Below, piece by piece: positions 22,385 through 34,140 of a DNA stretch of 64,000 nucleotides; position 1 is the stretch's first letter, and each line of letters starts with the position of its first letter. This DNA is from Nissolia schottii (Eukaryota; Streptophyta; Magnoliopsida; Fabales; Fabaceae). Both the position numbers and the translations under genes were made by a program. The notes beneath the pieces are model-generated. The model was not told the DNA's origin. It did no database searches and saw nothing but the letters and a program-made list of their open reading frames with translations. Location of the stretch: positions 6,162-70,161 of the forward strand of contig QANU01027747.1 in NCBI GenBank assembly GCA_003254905.1, given 5' to 3'.

Positions 22385-22783
22385 GGGCCCCCTGGGTGAA
22401 AGAATATATATTTTCACTTTCTCTCAGTTTTCCCCATTTCTAGTACCGTTCGTGCACATCGCGGAAGCGCTACCGGACTTCAGAAAAATTCCCGGAGCAC
22501 GCCATGGTGAAGAGGAAAATCGGCACAACAAAGCTACCGGAGCAGAATCGCCGTTTGATGTGGGTAACCCTAAGCCCACTGTCTATGTGGTTTAGTTTTT
22601 AGTTGTATATGTGCCTATCTGTATATCTGACTGTATAACTGTTAAGTAGTATTTTGGGGGGATATTGTGTAAAAAGGGTTTTGTGAACGGTAGAAAAATG
22701 AAACGCGTAACTGTACTACTTGGAACCCTAGGAACAGTGAAAGTTTACGATCTGGAGTCTCGGAAGGCGATTTTTGTAGTCTG

Positions 22784-23012
22784 CATTCGAATACTTAAGG
22801 AATTCAATCGAATGAAAGCCCAAGCTGAGCTTTCCTTCGAATGAATTCCACTGCAGTCGAATGTAGGCGAGTTTTAGGGATTTCAATCGAATGAATTCCC
22901 TCGTATTCGAATGAAGCGATGTCGAGGGATTTCAGTCGAATGAAAACCTATTCCAATCGAATGAAAGAACTTCGAGGGATTTCATTCGAATGCCACAGCA
23001 AGTATTCGAATG
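22784..23012 (+). repeat. Paired ATTCGAAT palindrome array in S3
   Basis: Ten cores centred at 22789, 22809, 22838, 22858, 22888, 22908, 22937, 22958, 22987 and 23007. Distances are 20, 29, 20, 30, 20, 29, 21, 29 and 20. The cores are clearly better conserved than the DNA between them. Confidence 0.92.
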
Positions 23013-23258
23013 AAACCTGGCAGAGTTGGGAGTTTAATGGTTTCAAGGGATCCAATGACTATGGTTAAGCTATTATTATATATTGAAGCATGCATCATGA
23101 GGATGGGATGCCATTTAAGAGTTAGGGCAGCCCTAGAACACTAGAGGTCAATGACTTAATGTAAAAAGAGCATAATGGAACTTAGGGAAATACGTATGTA
23201 GTTATATGCTAGGAAGCCCAGCTCTTGGCAATGTCTACTTGACACGCCCCTCGCCAGT

Positions 23259-23440
23259 CCCAAAAGGGTGGATTGGCCAATGTGTTACCTTGCCAAATCC
23301 CAAAAGGGTGGATTTGGTTAACGAAGTAATCCCAAAAGGGTGGATTAGTTCGCAGAGGTTAAAGACACAAGGAAGGAAAATGTGTTACCTTGCCAAGTCC
23401 CAAAAGGGTGGAGTTGGTTAACGGATTAATCCCAAAAGGG
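23259..23440 (+). repeat. Five CCCAAAAGGG repeats in S3
   Basis: Copies at 23259, 23299, 23331, 23399 and 23431, each followed by TGGA. The last two lie in a partial duplication of the preceding 100-bp block beginning TGTGTTACCTTGCCAA. The sister LTR S1 has only three. Confidence 0.8.
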
Positions 23441-26280
23441 TGGATTGATTCGCAGAGGTTAATGGCACAAAGAAAGTAAAGTAAAGTTAAAGTAAAGATT
23501 GCTCATCGAAGCAAAAAGAGAAGTGAAGGAAGGATGACGTCATACCTAAAAGAATAAAGAAAGGAGAAGAAGGACGCTAACCCGGGTGAGCCGGTATGCG
23601 TAAGAGATCCCCAAGTCCCCTAAGCATGAAGCATAAAGTATATGTATGTGCAGTAATGTGATAAATGAACAGTGATATGTATGTCAGTATGTATGTGATA
23701 AAGTATATATGCATAGTCATGGATGTTATGTATGATGTAAGTCAAGGAAACGACCCGAGACAGATAGTTTAATTATAACTGAATTGTAGGATTTATAAGC
23801 ACGCAGACTTAGTAAGAAAGACTAGTTTCCCTATCACCTAGATAATCTTAGATAAAGCTGTTCAGGACTTTAGGCCAGATAATAATCAGTGGGATGTTAG
23901 TATGCTTGTTTTCACTTAGAAACACCTGAGCGGCCTGGAGGATATTCGAGTAAATGAATCATAGGTAGCCATAGGGACCCACTGAGGACTCAGAGTTCTC
24001 ACCCCCACTCAGTTATGGATCCAGGTGGGCACAAAGAGGACAGCGACCTAAGAGGCGCATGATGAGCGACAGATAGCTGTAGATTGGAGCTGAAGCAAAC
24101 TGACTACAATCGCGCCAAGGCGACACATGTTTTGTATTATGTTCTATGCCTTTTATACCTTTGTGTACATAATTATTATTAAGGCAAGTGTGTAACTGTA
24201 TTTTTGGACCTTTGTTGTAAATATGTATATACAATTATTTTTCATGTTCTACTCTAATCTCTACCTAACATGTGGTAGATACTAGCGATTGTTGTTATAT
24301 GTCTCTTCATCACACATGGCTCCTAATTTATAATTTAATAAGCACATGAACGATTTTCAAATTGGTCCCTATTTCTGTGTAAGAATTATTTGCGAAGGCA
24401 AAAGTAAGGGCTATAAGTAACCCTACGCAACGAACAATAACCCTGTGAGCATTGCTTACTACCATGGAAGTGGGCAGTTAGCAGGGGTGTTGCACAGTGA
24501 GTTAAAGAAAATAGCACGAAGCCTAGGAAATATCAAGATTAGATGTCCGATCACCTAGTAACTTAGATAAAGCTGCTCAGGACATAGGCCAAAGATAATA
24601 ATTAGAAGAGAATTAGTATGCATGTACACCTAGAGATTCCCTGAGCGGCCTGGAGAATATCTGAGAAAATGCAAGGCCATGCTAGAATATTAACCACTGA
24701 GAAATTGTTGTTCTCACCCCCACTCGTTTATGGCTCTAGGGACATATGACGACTCTCACTATGCTGACACTGTCGAGCCTGATGAGAAGCTGTGACGGAC
24801 CCCCCTGACGTAGACTGCTGCCGAGGCTAAGTAGAAAGGGATCCGGTTAGCCTTGGGAATTTTGAAAGGACTTGTAATGAAACTTAGAAACTAAGTAGTT
24901 ATGTATGATGAAATGTAATAAGTATATTATGACTTGTAACTGTATTTTATGGACCCTCTAATGATGTGACAAATGTATGAATGATGAAACACCTTAGCTA
25001 ACTGTTTACCCGTACATAGTAAACAATGCTCACTAGGTTGTTTTCTGCTTTGGTGGGGTTACTTATAGCCCATTATCAATTTCTGGAAAATACTGGTTTA
25101 GGAAAATAAGTACCGATTTCAAACTTTTCTTTCGTATAGATTGTTTCATAAGATAGGAGCCATGCGCCGAAAAGAACAGTTATTACAAGCAGTAGAGCCC
25201 TTAGGCTTAGCGGATAATAGTCTAGTAATAGCAATAATGAAATACACATCCATTTGGTCCATCACAAACAATCATATAGTTATTACAATAAATAATGTAC
25301 AATTAATATATTCATTACATACAATACATGTCATTAAAATACAAGGGATAACTGTAGCACTTCTCAGTTTGCTCTTGATAGGACACTTGCTTCAGCTAGC
25401 TCTGGGGATCCATGTCCTATTACGACCGCTCCACAGCTCCTCCGGTGGTTCGGCGGCGTCCTCGTAGACCGTGTCATCACAGGTTCCTGGAGTCATAAGG
25501 TAGAGGGGGTGAGAACGGTGGGTTCTCAGTGGGCAACTGTAGCTCTGGGATCTCGTGCTTCATTTAGTTATACTCTAAGCCGTTCAGGTGTTTCTAAGTG
25601 AACATGCATACTAACATCCCTACTGATTATTATCTGGCCTAAAGTCCTGAACAACTTTATCTACGTTACTACATGATAGGGGAACTACTCTTTCTTACTA
25701 AGTTCTCGTGCTTGTTATTTTTCCTTCGCATACTTACATAGCCGTCTCGAGCGTTCTCTCTTGACACCTCAGAAATGGGCTGGTATCGTACCCCCACCTT
25801 AGCATGTCCTCTGTTGACATTGCTAGGTGTGGTAACCGCACACCTCTAAGTACGCCCTTGCGACACCACCTGTGGCGGGCTTCCACCTTCAGTATGCCCT
25901 TGCGACTCTACTGAAGTGGGATCGTTATTTGGACCTTTGTGACGTCACGTCCTGTACCTGTTCTTATAGCATCTCATCATATCATTATCTTTTCTTTCTC
26001 ATAACATTTCTTCTTTCTTTTCTTTCTTTGCACATATCATGACATGACTCGTTCCCTAAGATTCATTTCCATTATAATCTTTACTCATTATTTGATCCTC
26101 TAAAAATACCTTAACATGATGCATGGCATGCTAACATATTTCTTCCATAAATAAAATGCATGAAATCCTACCTATTACATCACATAGCTCATACACTTTA
26201 ATCATACACATCACTTAAATCATAATGTGTTGGACTATGTGCCTTAAGACAGCATTCATAAGATATTAAAGTCTCAGGCC

Positions 26281-26542
26281 GCTCAGCGGAACCTCTTGTT
26301 TGCTCAGCGGTCTGAGCTCATCTCACTCAGCGATCAAAGCCTCCTCGCTCAACGGTCAAAGCTACATCGCTCAGCGGTAACTCATCTCGCTCAGGGGGCT
26401 GGGGCCCGATTTTCAGAAAATATCTTTCCATCCTTATCCTCATGCTCAGTGACCTTCAGGCCGCTTAGCGCCCTGGATTTCACGTGTTAAAAACATGGTT
26501 TTCTGATGCACTCCACTCAGCGGCGCCTGGGGCTGCTCAGCG
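26281..26542 (-). repeat. GCTCAGCG array in S4 with 19-23 bp spacing
   Basis: Core starts at 26281, 26302, 26325, 26347, 26369 and 26389, then 26444/26463 and 26515/26535. Distances in the main run are 21, 23, 22, 22 and 20; the outlying pairs are 19 and 20 apart. The full core CCGCT-C-AGCGG is an inverted repeat around one base. The position relative to the TATA box (about 430 bp downstream) equals that of the ATTCGAAT arrays in other LTRs. Confidence 0.85.
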
Positions 26543-26970
26543 GTACCTGGGCGAAACTGAAACAGAATGCATTATTTTCTTTCCTTTCTCTTCCTCCTTT
26601 CTCATGGACACTCCTTGAGTTTCTCACACATATTCCAACCATCACAATCCTAGCTAGTCCAGGTCACAAGACCCTTCAGAATCATTTTCCTATCATCCTA
26701 GCATAAGTTCTAACATACATACACATACATACATAAAGGCCTACACACACACATAAGCAAACACAACCAGCAAAGAGGTGAGTAGCTAGAGTTACCCACC
26801 TTTGGGGGGCTGTTCGGTGATGAGAGGGATGGGGGAGAGCAGCCTTCCAAGCCTCGAGCACGGTCCAAGCTTTCGGTAGAGTTTCTGCAGGGTAACTGCA
26901 GCGCACACGGGCAGAGTTTCCTCTAGTTCCAGAGAGAATTTCTCTCTTCAAATTTTCTGAATATGGGGGC

Positions 26971-26978
26971 TATTTATA
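26971..26978 (-). promoter_or_regulatory. TATA box of LTR S4
   Basis: Minus strand TATAAATA within GGCTATAAATAGCC, an inverted repeat, near the end of the AT-rich U3 segment. Confidence 0.7.
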
Positions 26979-28094
26979 GCCAAAATTCTTCCCCTAAAAA
27001 TTACCTTTTTGCCCCTATGCATATTTACAATTTTGCCATTTTATTTTCTTTAATAATTAATTAATTCAAAAGATAATTCCAAGGTCAAATCAAGGAATAG
27101 TAAATGAATATTTAATTATTTTCCCATGGAATCAGAATTCCCAAGTGCTGGTTGCCATTTTTGACCGCCTCCCAGTCCCGTTTCGCTCGTGTTTTATCGT
27201 TCGCAGTCCTAGTGTGTCGCGCACGGTCGTCTGAAAAATATTCCGCTTATACCGTCGCGATCCTCTAATTTCCCCAACATGGGAATATTATTACTTTAAG
27301 GCATATGTTAATTTTTCTCTGGAGGAGTATTTTTCACAGATACCTTTGACCCGTTGTTAAGCTCTTGTGTCCGCAAGCAACCGTTCCGCTTGCGTTGCTG
27401 CGGTCGCCAAAGCTTTCTAGTAGTTGTTTGGGGTTAATCCTAGGGATTTGGTAATCTTTCCCCTGTAAGGTATGATTTCCTATGCCTTGAGGCCCTCTGC
27501 TCAATTCTATTGGCTAAACGGGGCCAAACGGGACCGTTCTAGTGTCTGCGAAATCGTGCGAAACCGAACTGATTTCTGTTTTAGCGAAACTTTAGGTTTT
27601 TCATCCATGTCTAGGGGTCGAGAAGATTCATTTGAGTGTCAGCAGAATATGAAAATACCCCACAGAATAATTTCTACTGACCTCGAGAGGTTAATTCCTA
27701 CAAAGGGCTCTACGAGCAGTTATTTGGGAGAACTTTCACTAAGGGATACATTTGTAATGTTTTTCTCAATTCTAAATTCATTTATACATTACTTGATTTA
27801 TTTTTATGAACTTTTTACTAAGGGGAAAAAGCGGGATGTTACAAATGACACCTGCTTATTTGTAAGTCGTTGGCTCTATTGTTTGCCTTAACTGTTATTC
27901 GCACACTCACGGCTCATAATTTCTGCAATACTTTATGATATGAACAATGAAAAAAAATGGGTCCCTATTTTCCTGAATAAGTATTTGCAAAAAAAAAAAA
28001 AAGAACAAGGGGACTAACAATACTCCCACCAAGAAGCAAACACCCTAGCCAGCATGGCGTACTACTCGAGAGTATGCAGTTAGCTAGGGGCTTT

Positions 28095-29719
28095 TTGTAT
28101 CAAGCTCGGAAGCTTTTCTACAAGTAGGTAAGCTTGGCAAGATCACTACCTTAGTGATTATGTGTGCATATTGTTATGTGTATGTTGTTAATGTCGTTGT
28201 TATTTGTTTGGAAAACTGCTGGTGTGTATTTATGGCTTGATTGGGATATATATGTACCTAAGGGTAAATAAGGTTTTTAATATGAAAATAATGATTTTGA
28301 GGATGTTTTCAAAAGAAGGGAATGCTAGATTTTGATGGACTTAAGAAAAGGATTGAGGAAAAGGTTTGGGAAATGGGAGAAAAGATCAAAGGAGTAAGAT
28401 TTGTCCCTAGGGTTTTCGTCAGTTCGCTGAGTGCCCATAGGGGTTCGCTGTGCGACCTCAACGTTTCCAGTGGCCGCTGAGCGACCCTAAAGAAGCTACT
28501 GAGCGACTTGGAAACCCTGGCAACTGAGCAACAATGGCAGTCCACTGAGCGACTGAAGAATTCCCCTAGTGTACAAAGATCCCAACAAGCACTATGTTAC
28601 CATGAGTTATGCATGAGAATTAGATTAACTGAATATGTGGTACGTATTCATTATTATGCATCATGAGGAATCGGGTTGTCATTAGGATGATAGGACACCC
28701 TTAGATAACTACACGGATAATCACGTAACCAAGACAAGATCATAATTGAACATAGGAAACCAAGAAAGATCTTAAGAAGGTCCTGGCAACAATGGGCTCG
28801 GAATACCCAAAAGATATGTAATTAGTTATATGAATAGGGAAATCCCCTCTCTTGGCACGTCTACGGACAAGCCCCTCGGCAGTCCGGCAAGACGGATTAG
28901 TTAATGATTTGAATGCAGGCTTAGACTTGATCTTATATCAAAGTCAAGATGAAAAGATGAGTATACAAAGAAGTGACATCACGAACAAGTCTAAGGCGCC
29001 AAGAATGCATAAAGGGCCCAAAGAAACGTTGAGAAAGTACGAGTCCACTCGTGGTCGTGTCAAGAGACAGGCCTTTGCCATCCCGCAAGATGGATGGTTA
29101 CTCCCTATTGATTGTTAATGAAGTATGCTAAATGCATTCGTGGTTCGCTACCACTTAGGTAATAGCACTGCCTGGTCGTCATTAATACGGAAACAGAAGC
29201 AGATTGTAACCGAATGGGATGACGGTTCCATAGTATACAAAGGAGGAAGGACATAATGTAACAAGAAGGACACTGTCGAAGGCAAGTAAGAGAAACCCTT
29301 ATTCCCTCATGCATTAAGTTGTGAAATACATATATATATATATGTATGTATGTATGTGTGTATGTATGTATGTACGGTGTGTAATGCTATAGACCGTCTC
29401 TATAAACTATACTTAACATATGGCTATGTAATCCGATGTACTATGCTAAATAAATAGTGGCGCAAGTATATTTCCCTAATAGCTAGGGCAAAGATTAAAA
29501 GATCCCCCAGTCACCTAGTAACATAGATAACGCTGCTCAGGATTAGCAAGAGTAAAATAAATAGGGAGTTTACACATCATGACACCTAGAGAATTCCTAA
29601 GCGGCCTAGATCATAATCGAATTAACAAAGAGTAATCCTACGCTTAAGGTTTTGCACGAAGATCGCAATGTTCTCACTTCTGTTCGTTTGTGATTATAGG
29701 AACCCACAATGTTTACTCC
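28095..29719 (+). mobile_element. LTR-like relic D, plus orientation
   Basis: No clean start or end, but several landmarks of the related LTRs occur in order: GCTAGATTTTGATG (28325), a motif array (28425-28549), GCATCATGAGGAA (about 28658), the GGCACGTCTACGGAC...CCCCTC region (about 28853), an (ATGT)n tract (29340-29372), the CACCTAGTAACATAGATAA segment and TGTTCTCAC...GTTTGTG near 29670-29690. It is strongly diverged and probably older than LTR C. Confidence 0.55.
28425..28549 (+). repeat. CGCTGAGCG-type array in relic D
   Basis: Cores (CGCTGAG or one- to two-base variants) start at 28425, 28446, 28475, 28497, 28522 and 28543; distances 21, 29, 22, 25 and 21. It is the same core family as S4, read in the opposite direction, again with spacing near 21 and 29. 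Confidence 0.75.
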
Positions 29720-30290
29720 GCCGAGCAGTGGGCGGAAGGTGCTAGGAGCCAGCGTATGGATTGACCACATCACTGGGGTCATCACGGAGGCATATAATTA
29801 TCTGCTGGCTGATGCTTGGATGCCCCTCTACCAATTCTAACACCCTCCTCAGGTCCGTCCATGGGTCCTGATATGCAGCCTTCTGTACCCATCACCAACG
29901 ATGTAGAGGAGACTGCACCCTACGAAAAGGACATCGATGTAGATCCAAACTCTATTCTTCCCGAGTACCTACCTCGACACATTAAATAGTGGCCTAGAAA
30001 GTGGGTTACTCAACCGATTCGACGACAACTAGCTCCCTAGACGCATGACGGTGAAGCGGTACCTTCCATGAGCCAACAAGGGCTATTCCTCATCCTAGTG
30101 TTCAATGGGGAATCAAAGGAAGAGGAGCTCACCTGTCCACAACTCCCATAAGGAAGAAGAAGAGGACGTAGATGAAAAGGACCCTATGAACGAGGGACTA
30201 GAGGAAGAGGAGGAAGAGGAATAAGCAGGAGAAGAGGACGAAGACCCAGAAGAGGATCTAAAAGAATGACCACCTCTCACAGCAGCAGCT
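29720..30290. other. Unassigned stretch with purine-rich tail
   Basis: A 42-codon frame from ATG near 29863 (MGPDMQPSVPITNDVEET...) ends at TAG, and from about 30115 to 30270 the plus strand is rich in GAAGAGGA repeats that read as an acidic tail. This may be the remains of a coding 3' end, but I recognise no domain. It ends where LTR E begins. Confidence 0.35.
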
Positions 30291-31041
30291 TGTAACACCC
30301 TAGCTAGCTAGCCCACGCTTAATTCGCAAACTTGCTGGCTAAGTTATTATCTACTTTGGTGGGGAAAATACTTAGTCCCATTTATGCATCAAAATATTGG
30401 TACCCAAAGTATGGACCAATTTAAAACTTTCTTTGTACGTTACATAAAGTAAATTAGGAGCCTTGTCGTGCTAGAGCATACATTGAGAGCAGAAACATAG
30501 CATGCTTACTATAAATGGAGATATAATTTATACATGCCAAGATAACAAACAATGGTCCATCATATATTCATAAGCAAATACAAAAATAGTATTATAAGTA
30601 TTAAGTGCAAATATCACATAAAAGTACAAGTACACATATATAATCTACTAGCTAATCGTCTAGTCTTCAGCCATCCTCCCTTGGTAGGTTTCTTCCTCCT
30701 GTAGCTCCTCTCCTTGTTCCTCGTCGAATCCTGAAGTCATGGATGAGTGGGATGAGAACATAGCGCTCTCAGTGGGAAACCTTAGGGATTAGGGGATTTC
30801 TTATCCTCATTCACGCTTCAGGCCGCTGATAAGTGCTCGATTTAGGCAATTTCCAACCATTAAAATGCCACTTATTTGCGTATGTTTTAAAGAATTATCT
30901 AACTTAAATCCCCATTTTTTGTAGGTTTATAATATATTTTGAAAGATGGATGCAAGCATAATTAATTGAGAAGAATCCCATAAAGAATGGAGAAAAGGGC
31001 AAAAGTGGAAAAGAGCTAAAAGACGAAGTTAGAACAACACT

Positions 31042-31311
31042 GCCCAGCGGTATAGAAGGCTCGCTCAGCGCACAAGGACAAGGACCGCTCAGCGATTGCA
31101 CCCTGGCCACTCAGCGATTCTGCCACCGGAGCCACTTGCAGCTGCCGCATTTATTACGCCAGCTGGCGCTAGCCTGGATTGTGGCGCCGCCCCTGCAAAA
31201 GCTGCCAGAGCATTTATTACGCCGTGTGAAATGATTACACCGCTCAACGAGTAACTATTACCGCTCAGCGAATAAAGCTTTATCACTCAGCGAGGGTGCT
31301 AAACCGCTGAG
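31042..31311 (+). repeat. CGCTCAGCG array in U3 of the Athila-like LTR
   Basis: Core starts 31042, 31063, 31087 and 31109 (distances 21, 24, 22), then 31242, 31263, 31285 and 31306 (21, 22, 21), the last one inverted (CGCTGAGC). The two groups are 133 bp apart. The same array is present in the 3' LTR (about 46522-46791). Confidence 0.85.
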
Positions 31312-31332
31312 CAATGCCCATCAGATTTTGCC

Positions 31333-31340
31333 TATAAATA
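31333..31340 (+). promoter_or_regulatory. TATA box of the Athila-like 5' LTR
   Basis: TATAAATA in TTGCCTATAAATAGGAGG, immediately after the CGCTCAGCG array. An identical context is found in the 3' LTR. Confidence 0.75.
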
Positions 31341-32388
31341 GGAGGCCGAGGCATTCATTCAAGACATCCCTTCTTCCACCCATAGTTCATTCTTTTACAT
31401 TTTCTCTTGCACTTCAAAGTTTAGTTTAGTTTAGCAACAAAGAGGAGGCCGGTGAAGGAGCCAGGAGATCGAAGAAGCTCGGCGAAGCCGCTGTCATGAT
31501 AGCGTGATAACGTGTCATGGTAAGCGTCCAAACCTTGCCTCTGAGATTCTCTTGTAAAATGGATTTCTAATCCTATTGTTGTTGGGATTTTGATGAGTAT
31601 TGTAGTATGATTGTATCCATGTACTTTTGCATATGAATTTATCAGTTTTCTTATGATTCGCTTGAATGATTTTATGCTTAATGCTAGCTTTTTCAGTATT
31701 TTGATTCTTAATTTGGGACTTATTTGTATGAACGAAAGTTATACTAATTAAGTCATAACCAAGTTAATGTTAATATTGCTATGCTTAAGTAGATTCTAGG
31801 CTTGAAAGTTGTGAACGAAAGTTACAATCATTAGAGTCGGATCTAAATCATTTCATCTAATCTTGTTGCCGTAACTGGAATAAGGGTTAGCCGTTTTAAC
31901 ATCTAGAATAACGTTGGCATACTTTGTTAAGCTTGTGTGCAAAAGTGACAGTTTAACAAAGGTAACATGTGATCTTTTCATGCGCTAAAGCGATGAACAA
32001 GTTAAGAACTGGTGGCAAGCAATCAATGAAATGATAATTCTATGTAATAAGTAAATGGATGCATGAGACTATGATATGATTCAATTCCCAACAAGCTTCC
32101 GGATCTACCTCTGATTTGTTGCCTATTTACTTTTATGTTGTTTATTTATTTATTTAACTATCAAAACAAATTTACCAATCTTTACTTCATTGTTTAATTA
32201 ACTAAACTCAAGAAAGATATTTTTACAACTCCCTGTGGATTCGACTATACCCGACTATACTGCAATTGGATCCCTTGTGGATCTGAAAGCCGTAAAGAAG
32301 GATATATTATTTTGAAATGACTGAAAGTTCAAATTAAGCTTCTGACAAAAGCCTTGAACAATCATGTAGATTTGGCTTTCATCAAAAT

Positions 32389-32406
32389 TGGCGCCGTTGC
32401 CGAGGA
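32389..32406 (+). other. Primer binding site of the Athila-like element
   Basis: TGGCGCCGTTGCCGAGGA starts four bases after the LTR end at 32384. A near-identical string (TGGCGCCGTTGCCGGGGA) sits beside the LTRs at 54576 and 63425. In Athila-type elements this site is usually assigned to tRNA-Asp; I cannot verify the tRNA here. Confidence 0.8.
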
Positions 32407-32542
32407 GTTGCGTCAAAATTACATAGCTTGAGTTTTGTTTGATTAAACAACTGTGAATATTTGTAAAATACTGTATAGTTCTTATTTTGTTATTTTGTGA
32501 ACTATCTTGTTCTAATCTTATTGGCTAGTGTGAAATTTTCTT

Positions 32543-34128
32543 ATGCTCTTGCGAGGTAAAGCTTCAAAAGATCAATTGTTGTTTGACCCTGAGATTAAAG
32601 CTACTTCAAGGAAAAACAGTAAAAAGAAGAGAAAGCAATTGGCCAAACAAAGAACGGGGTAAGAAGCAACTTCATCATAAACCTCTTCAGGAACCAATCC
32701 ACAAGAAAACATGGCTGACAACACTGGAGCTGGAGACAACACGGGAGCTGGCAACAATACAGGAGCCAGTGACAACAGGGGTTTCGTAAACTTCACCCCT
32801 AGAAACATTATTTGAATGACCAGAACCACTGGAGCTCAACGATCACCTCAGATGCAACCTGGCTTGGTACAATTATTGTATGCTAACCAGTTTGCAGATT
32901 NAACAGGGGTTTCGTAAAATTCACCCCTAGAAACATTATTTGAATGACCAGAACCACTGGAGCTCAACGATCACCTCAGATGCAACCTGGCTTGGTACAA
33001 TTATTGTATGCTAACCAGTTTGCAGGTTTGGATCATGAGGATCCTTATGCTCATTTGACAAAGTTTTATGAACTCTGTGGGACCGCGGGAATGTCGGAAG
33101 CTGACGAAGAATCTATCTTTTTGAGGATGTTTCCCCTGACACTGATCGAAAAAGCCAAAGAGTGGTTGTTGGACCAACCACAACATATTTTGTCTAACTG
33201 GGATCAATTAAAGGATAAGTTCTGTACGAGGTATTTTTCTCAATCCAAATTTATGGATTTAAAAATTGCAATTTCTACTTTTGTGCAGGCACCCGGAGAA
33301 AGTCTTTGTGAGGCCTGGGAGAGGTATAAATCCATGCTGAGGAAATGCCCCAATCATGGGTTCGACGCACGCACACAAATTCATATTTTTAGAAACGGAC
33401 TCCAACAACAGCACAAACTTATGCTTGATGCTACAGCTGGTGGACAGATAATGTCCAAAACACCCGAAGAAGAAATCTCTATCATTGATTCCATGGCCTT
33501 GACGGATCAACAAGGCCAATACCACAGAGGACCTAAAAGAGGAGGAATGCTTGAGCTAGGCACAAACGATGCAATACTCGCTCAAAACAAGTAACTCCAA
33601 CAACAAATAGACGAGGTGAAAAGGACCTTAAGTGAGCTGCCCAAGCAAACCAGAGAGGCTCGAGATTCCAAAAGGTAGCAGGTATTTCAATGTAATATTT
33701 GTAATGGTGATCACCCGTCTACTTGTTATAATTTTAGGGAAGAAGAAATCCATTATTTTGACAACCAGCAAAGGCCGCCCTATCCAAATAATTTTCAACG
33801 GGGGCCAAATCAACAGTCATGGAGGCAAGAGGCAGGACCTTCATTCAACAAAGCTCCGCAACAACCATATCAACCACCCCACCCATATCAGAATCAGCCA
33901 CCAGTTTATCCAAGTTCCAAGATAGAGGAAACATGGAATCAGTTTATGCAACAAACAATGATTAATCAAAAGAACCATGACGCCACTATCAAGAGTTTGG
34001 AAATACAACTGGGACAGCTGGCCACTGATATGGCGGAGTTGAGAAAGGGTAGATTCACTGCCAACACGGAGCTATACCCAAAAGACTCTTGTCATGGAAG
34101 GAGGCCTGATGATGAAGAAGGGAGCTAA
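32543..34128 (+). pseudogene. Athila-like gag (broken, ends before protease)
   Basis: Starts at ATG 32543 (MLLRGKASKDQLLFDPEIK), matching the N-terminus of the copy at 63281. The main domain reads LDHEDPYAHLTKFYELCGTAG...EWLLDQP...FCTRYFSQSKF...LCEAWERYKSMLRKCPNHGF, a typical Athila/Tat gag, followed by a Gln-rich stretch, a CNICNGDHPS zinc-like motif and the coiled segment IKSLEIQLGQLATDMAELRKG. Breaks: an early frame change near 32660, TGA near 32935, TAA at 33592-33594 and TAG at 33676-33678. A single N at 32901 separates two copies of the same 126 bp, an assembly joint. The frame ends at 34128 where the related copies continue into protease, so this is a deletion derivative. Gag would form particles around RNA copied by enzymes from other elements. 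Confidence 0.85.
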
Positions 34129-34140
34129 AAAGAAACAGGC

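Larger units (their letters stand above)
21904..24494 (+). mobile_element. Solo LTR S3 (chromovirus type), plus strand, in LTR C
   Basis: TGTAACATCCCAGATTTTCC at 21904 to ...GGGGTGTTGCA at 24494, 2,591 bp, same subfamily as S1 in opposite orientation. Flanks CAGCG (21899-21903) and CAGTG (24495-24499) fit a 5-bp target duplication with one transition. It carries TATAAAAA at 22377-22384, the paired palindrome array and five CCCAAAAGGG repeats. Confidence 0.88.
24985..27843 (-). mobile_element. Solo LTR S4 (chromovirus type), minus strand, perfect TSD
   Basis: Minus strand TGTAACATCCCGC at 27843 to ...GGTGTTTCA at 24985, 2,859 bp. The target duplication AATGA is perfect at 24980-24984 and 27844-27848. 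A TATAAATA box lies at 26971-26978 (minus) and the conserved GTGGGTAACTCTAG near 26790-26805. Its array uses GCTCAGCG cores instead of ATTCGAAT. Confidence 0.92.
16687..28094 (+). mobile_element. Chromovirus-type LTR C, split by three later solo LTRs
   Basis: Four pieces, 16687-18234, 21430-21903, 24500-24984 and 27849-28094, line up in order with the single LTR of chromovirus H (34772-37437): start TGCAACATTCCGGG, TATAAATA at 17169, a palindrome array, the passage with TGTCCACACCTGA, and the end with GGGTCCC...GCTAGGGG. Together they give about 2.7 kb, a full LTR. A weak PBS-like string (TGTATCAAGCT) follows at 28095, so this may have been a 5' LTR whose body is lost. Confidence 0.75.
30827..32384 (+). 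repeat. 5' LTR of the Athila-like element (1,558 bp)
   Basis: TGATAAGTGCTCG...GGCTTTCATCA. Closely similar to 46308-47864 over its whole length, with scattered substitutions and few small indels. TATAAATA lies at 31333-31340. A CGCTCAGCG array lies upstream of the TATA box, unlike the chromovirus LTRs where the array is downstream. Confidence 0.92.

Noticed and set aside
22784..23012. CRISPR-like look (short repeats separated by variable spacers)
   Set aside because: Cores are 8-14-bp palindromes with 10-20-bp gaps in a plant LTR; no cas genes, and repeat/spacer sizes are far from CRISPR arrays.
22784..23012. Heat-shock elements (TTCnnGAA)
   Set aside because: The cores read TTCGAA with no 2-base gap between the half sites, and the other families (ATCGAT, CGCTCAGCG) do not fit at all.
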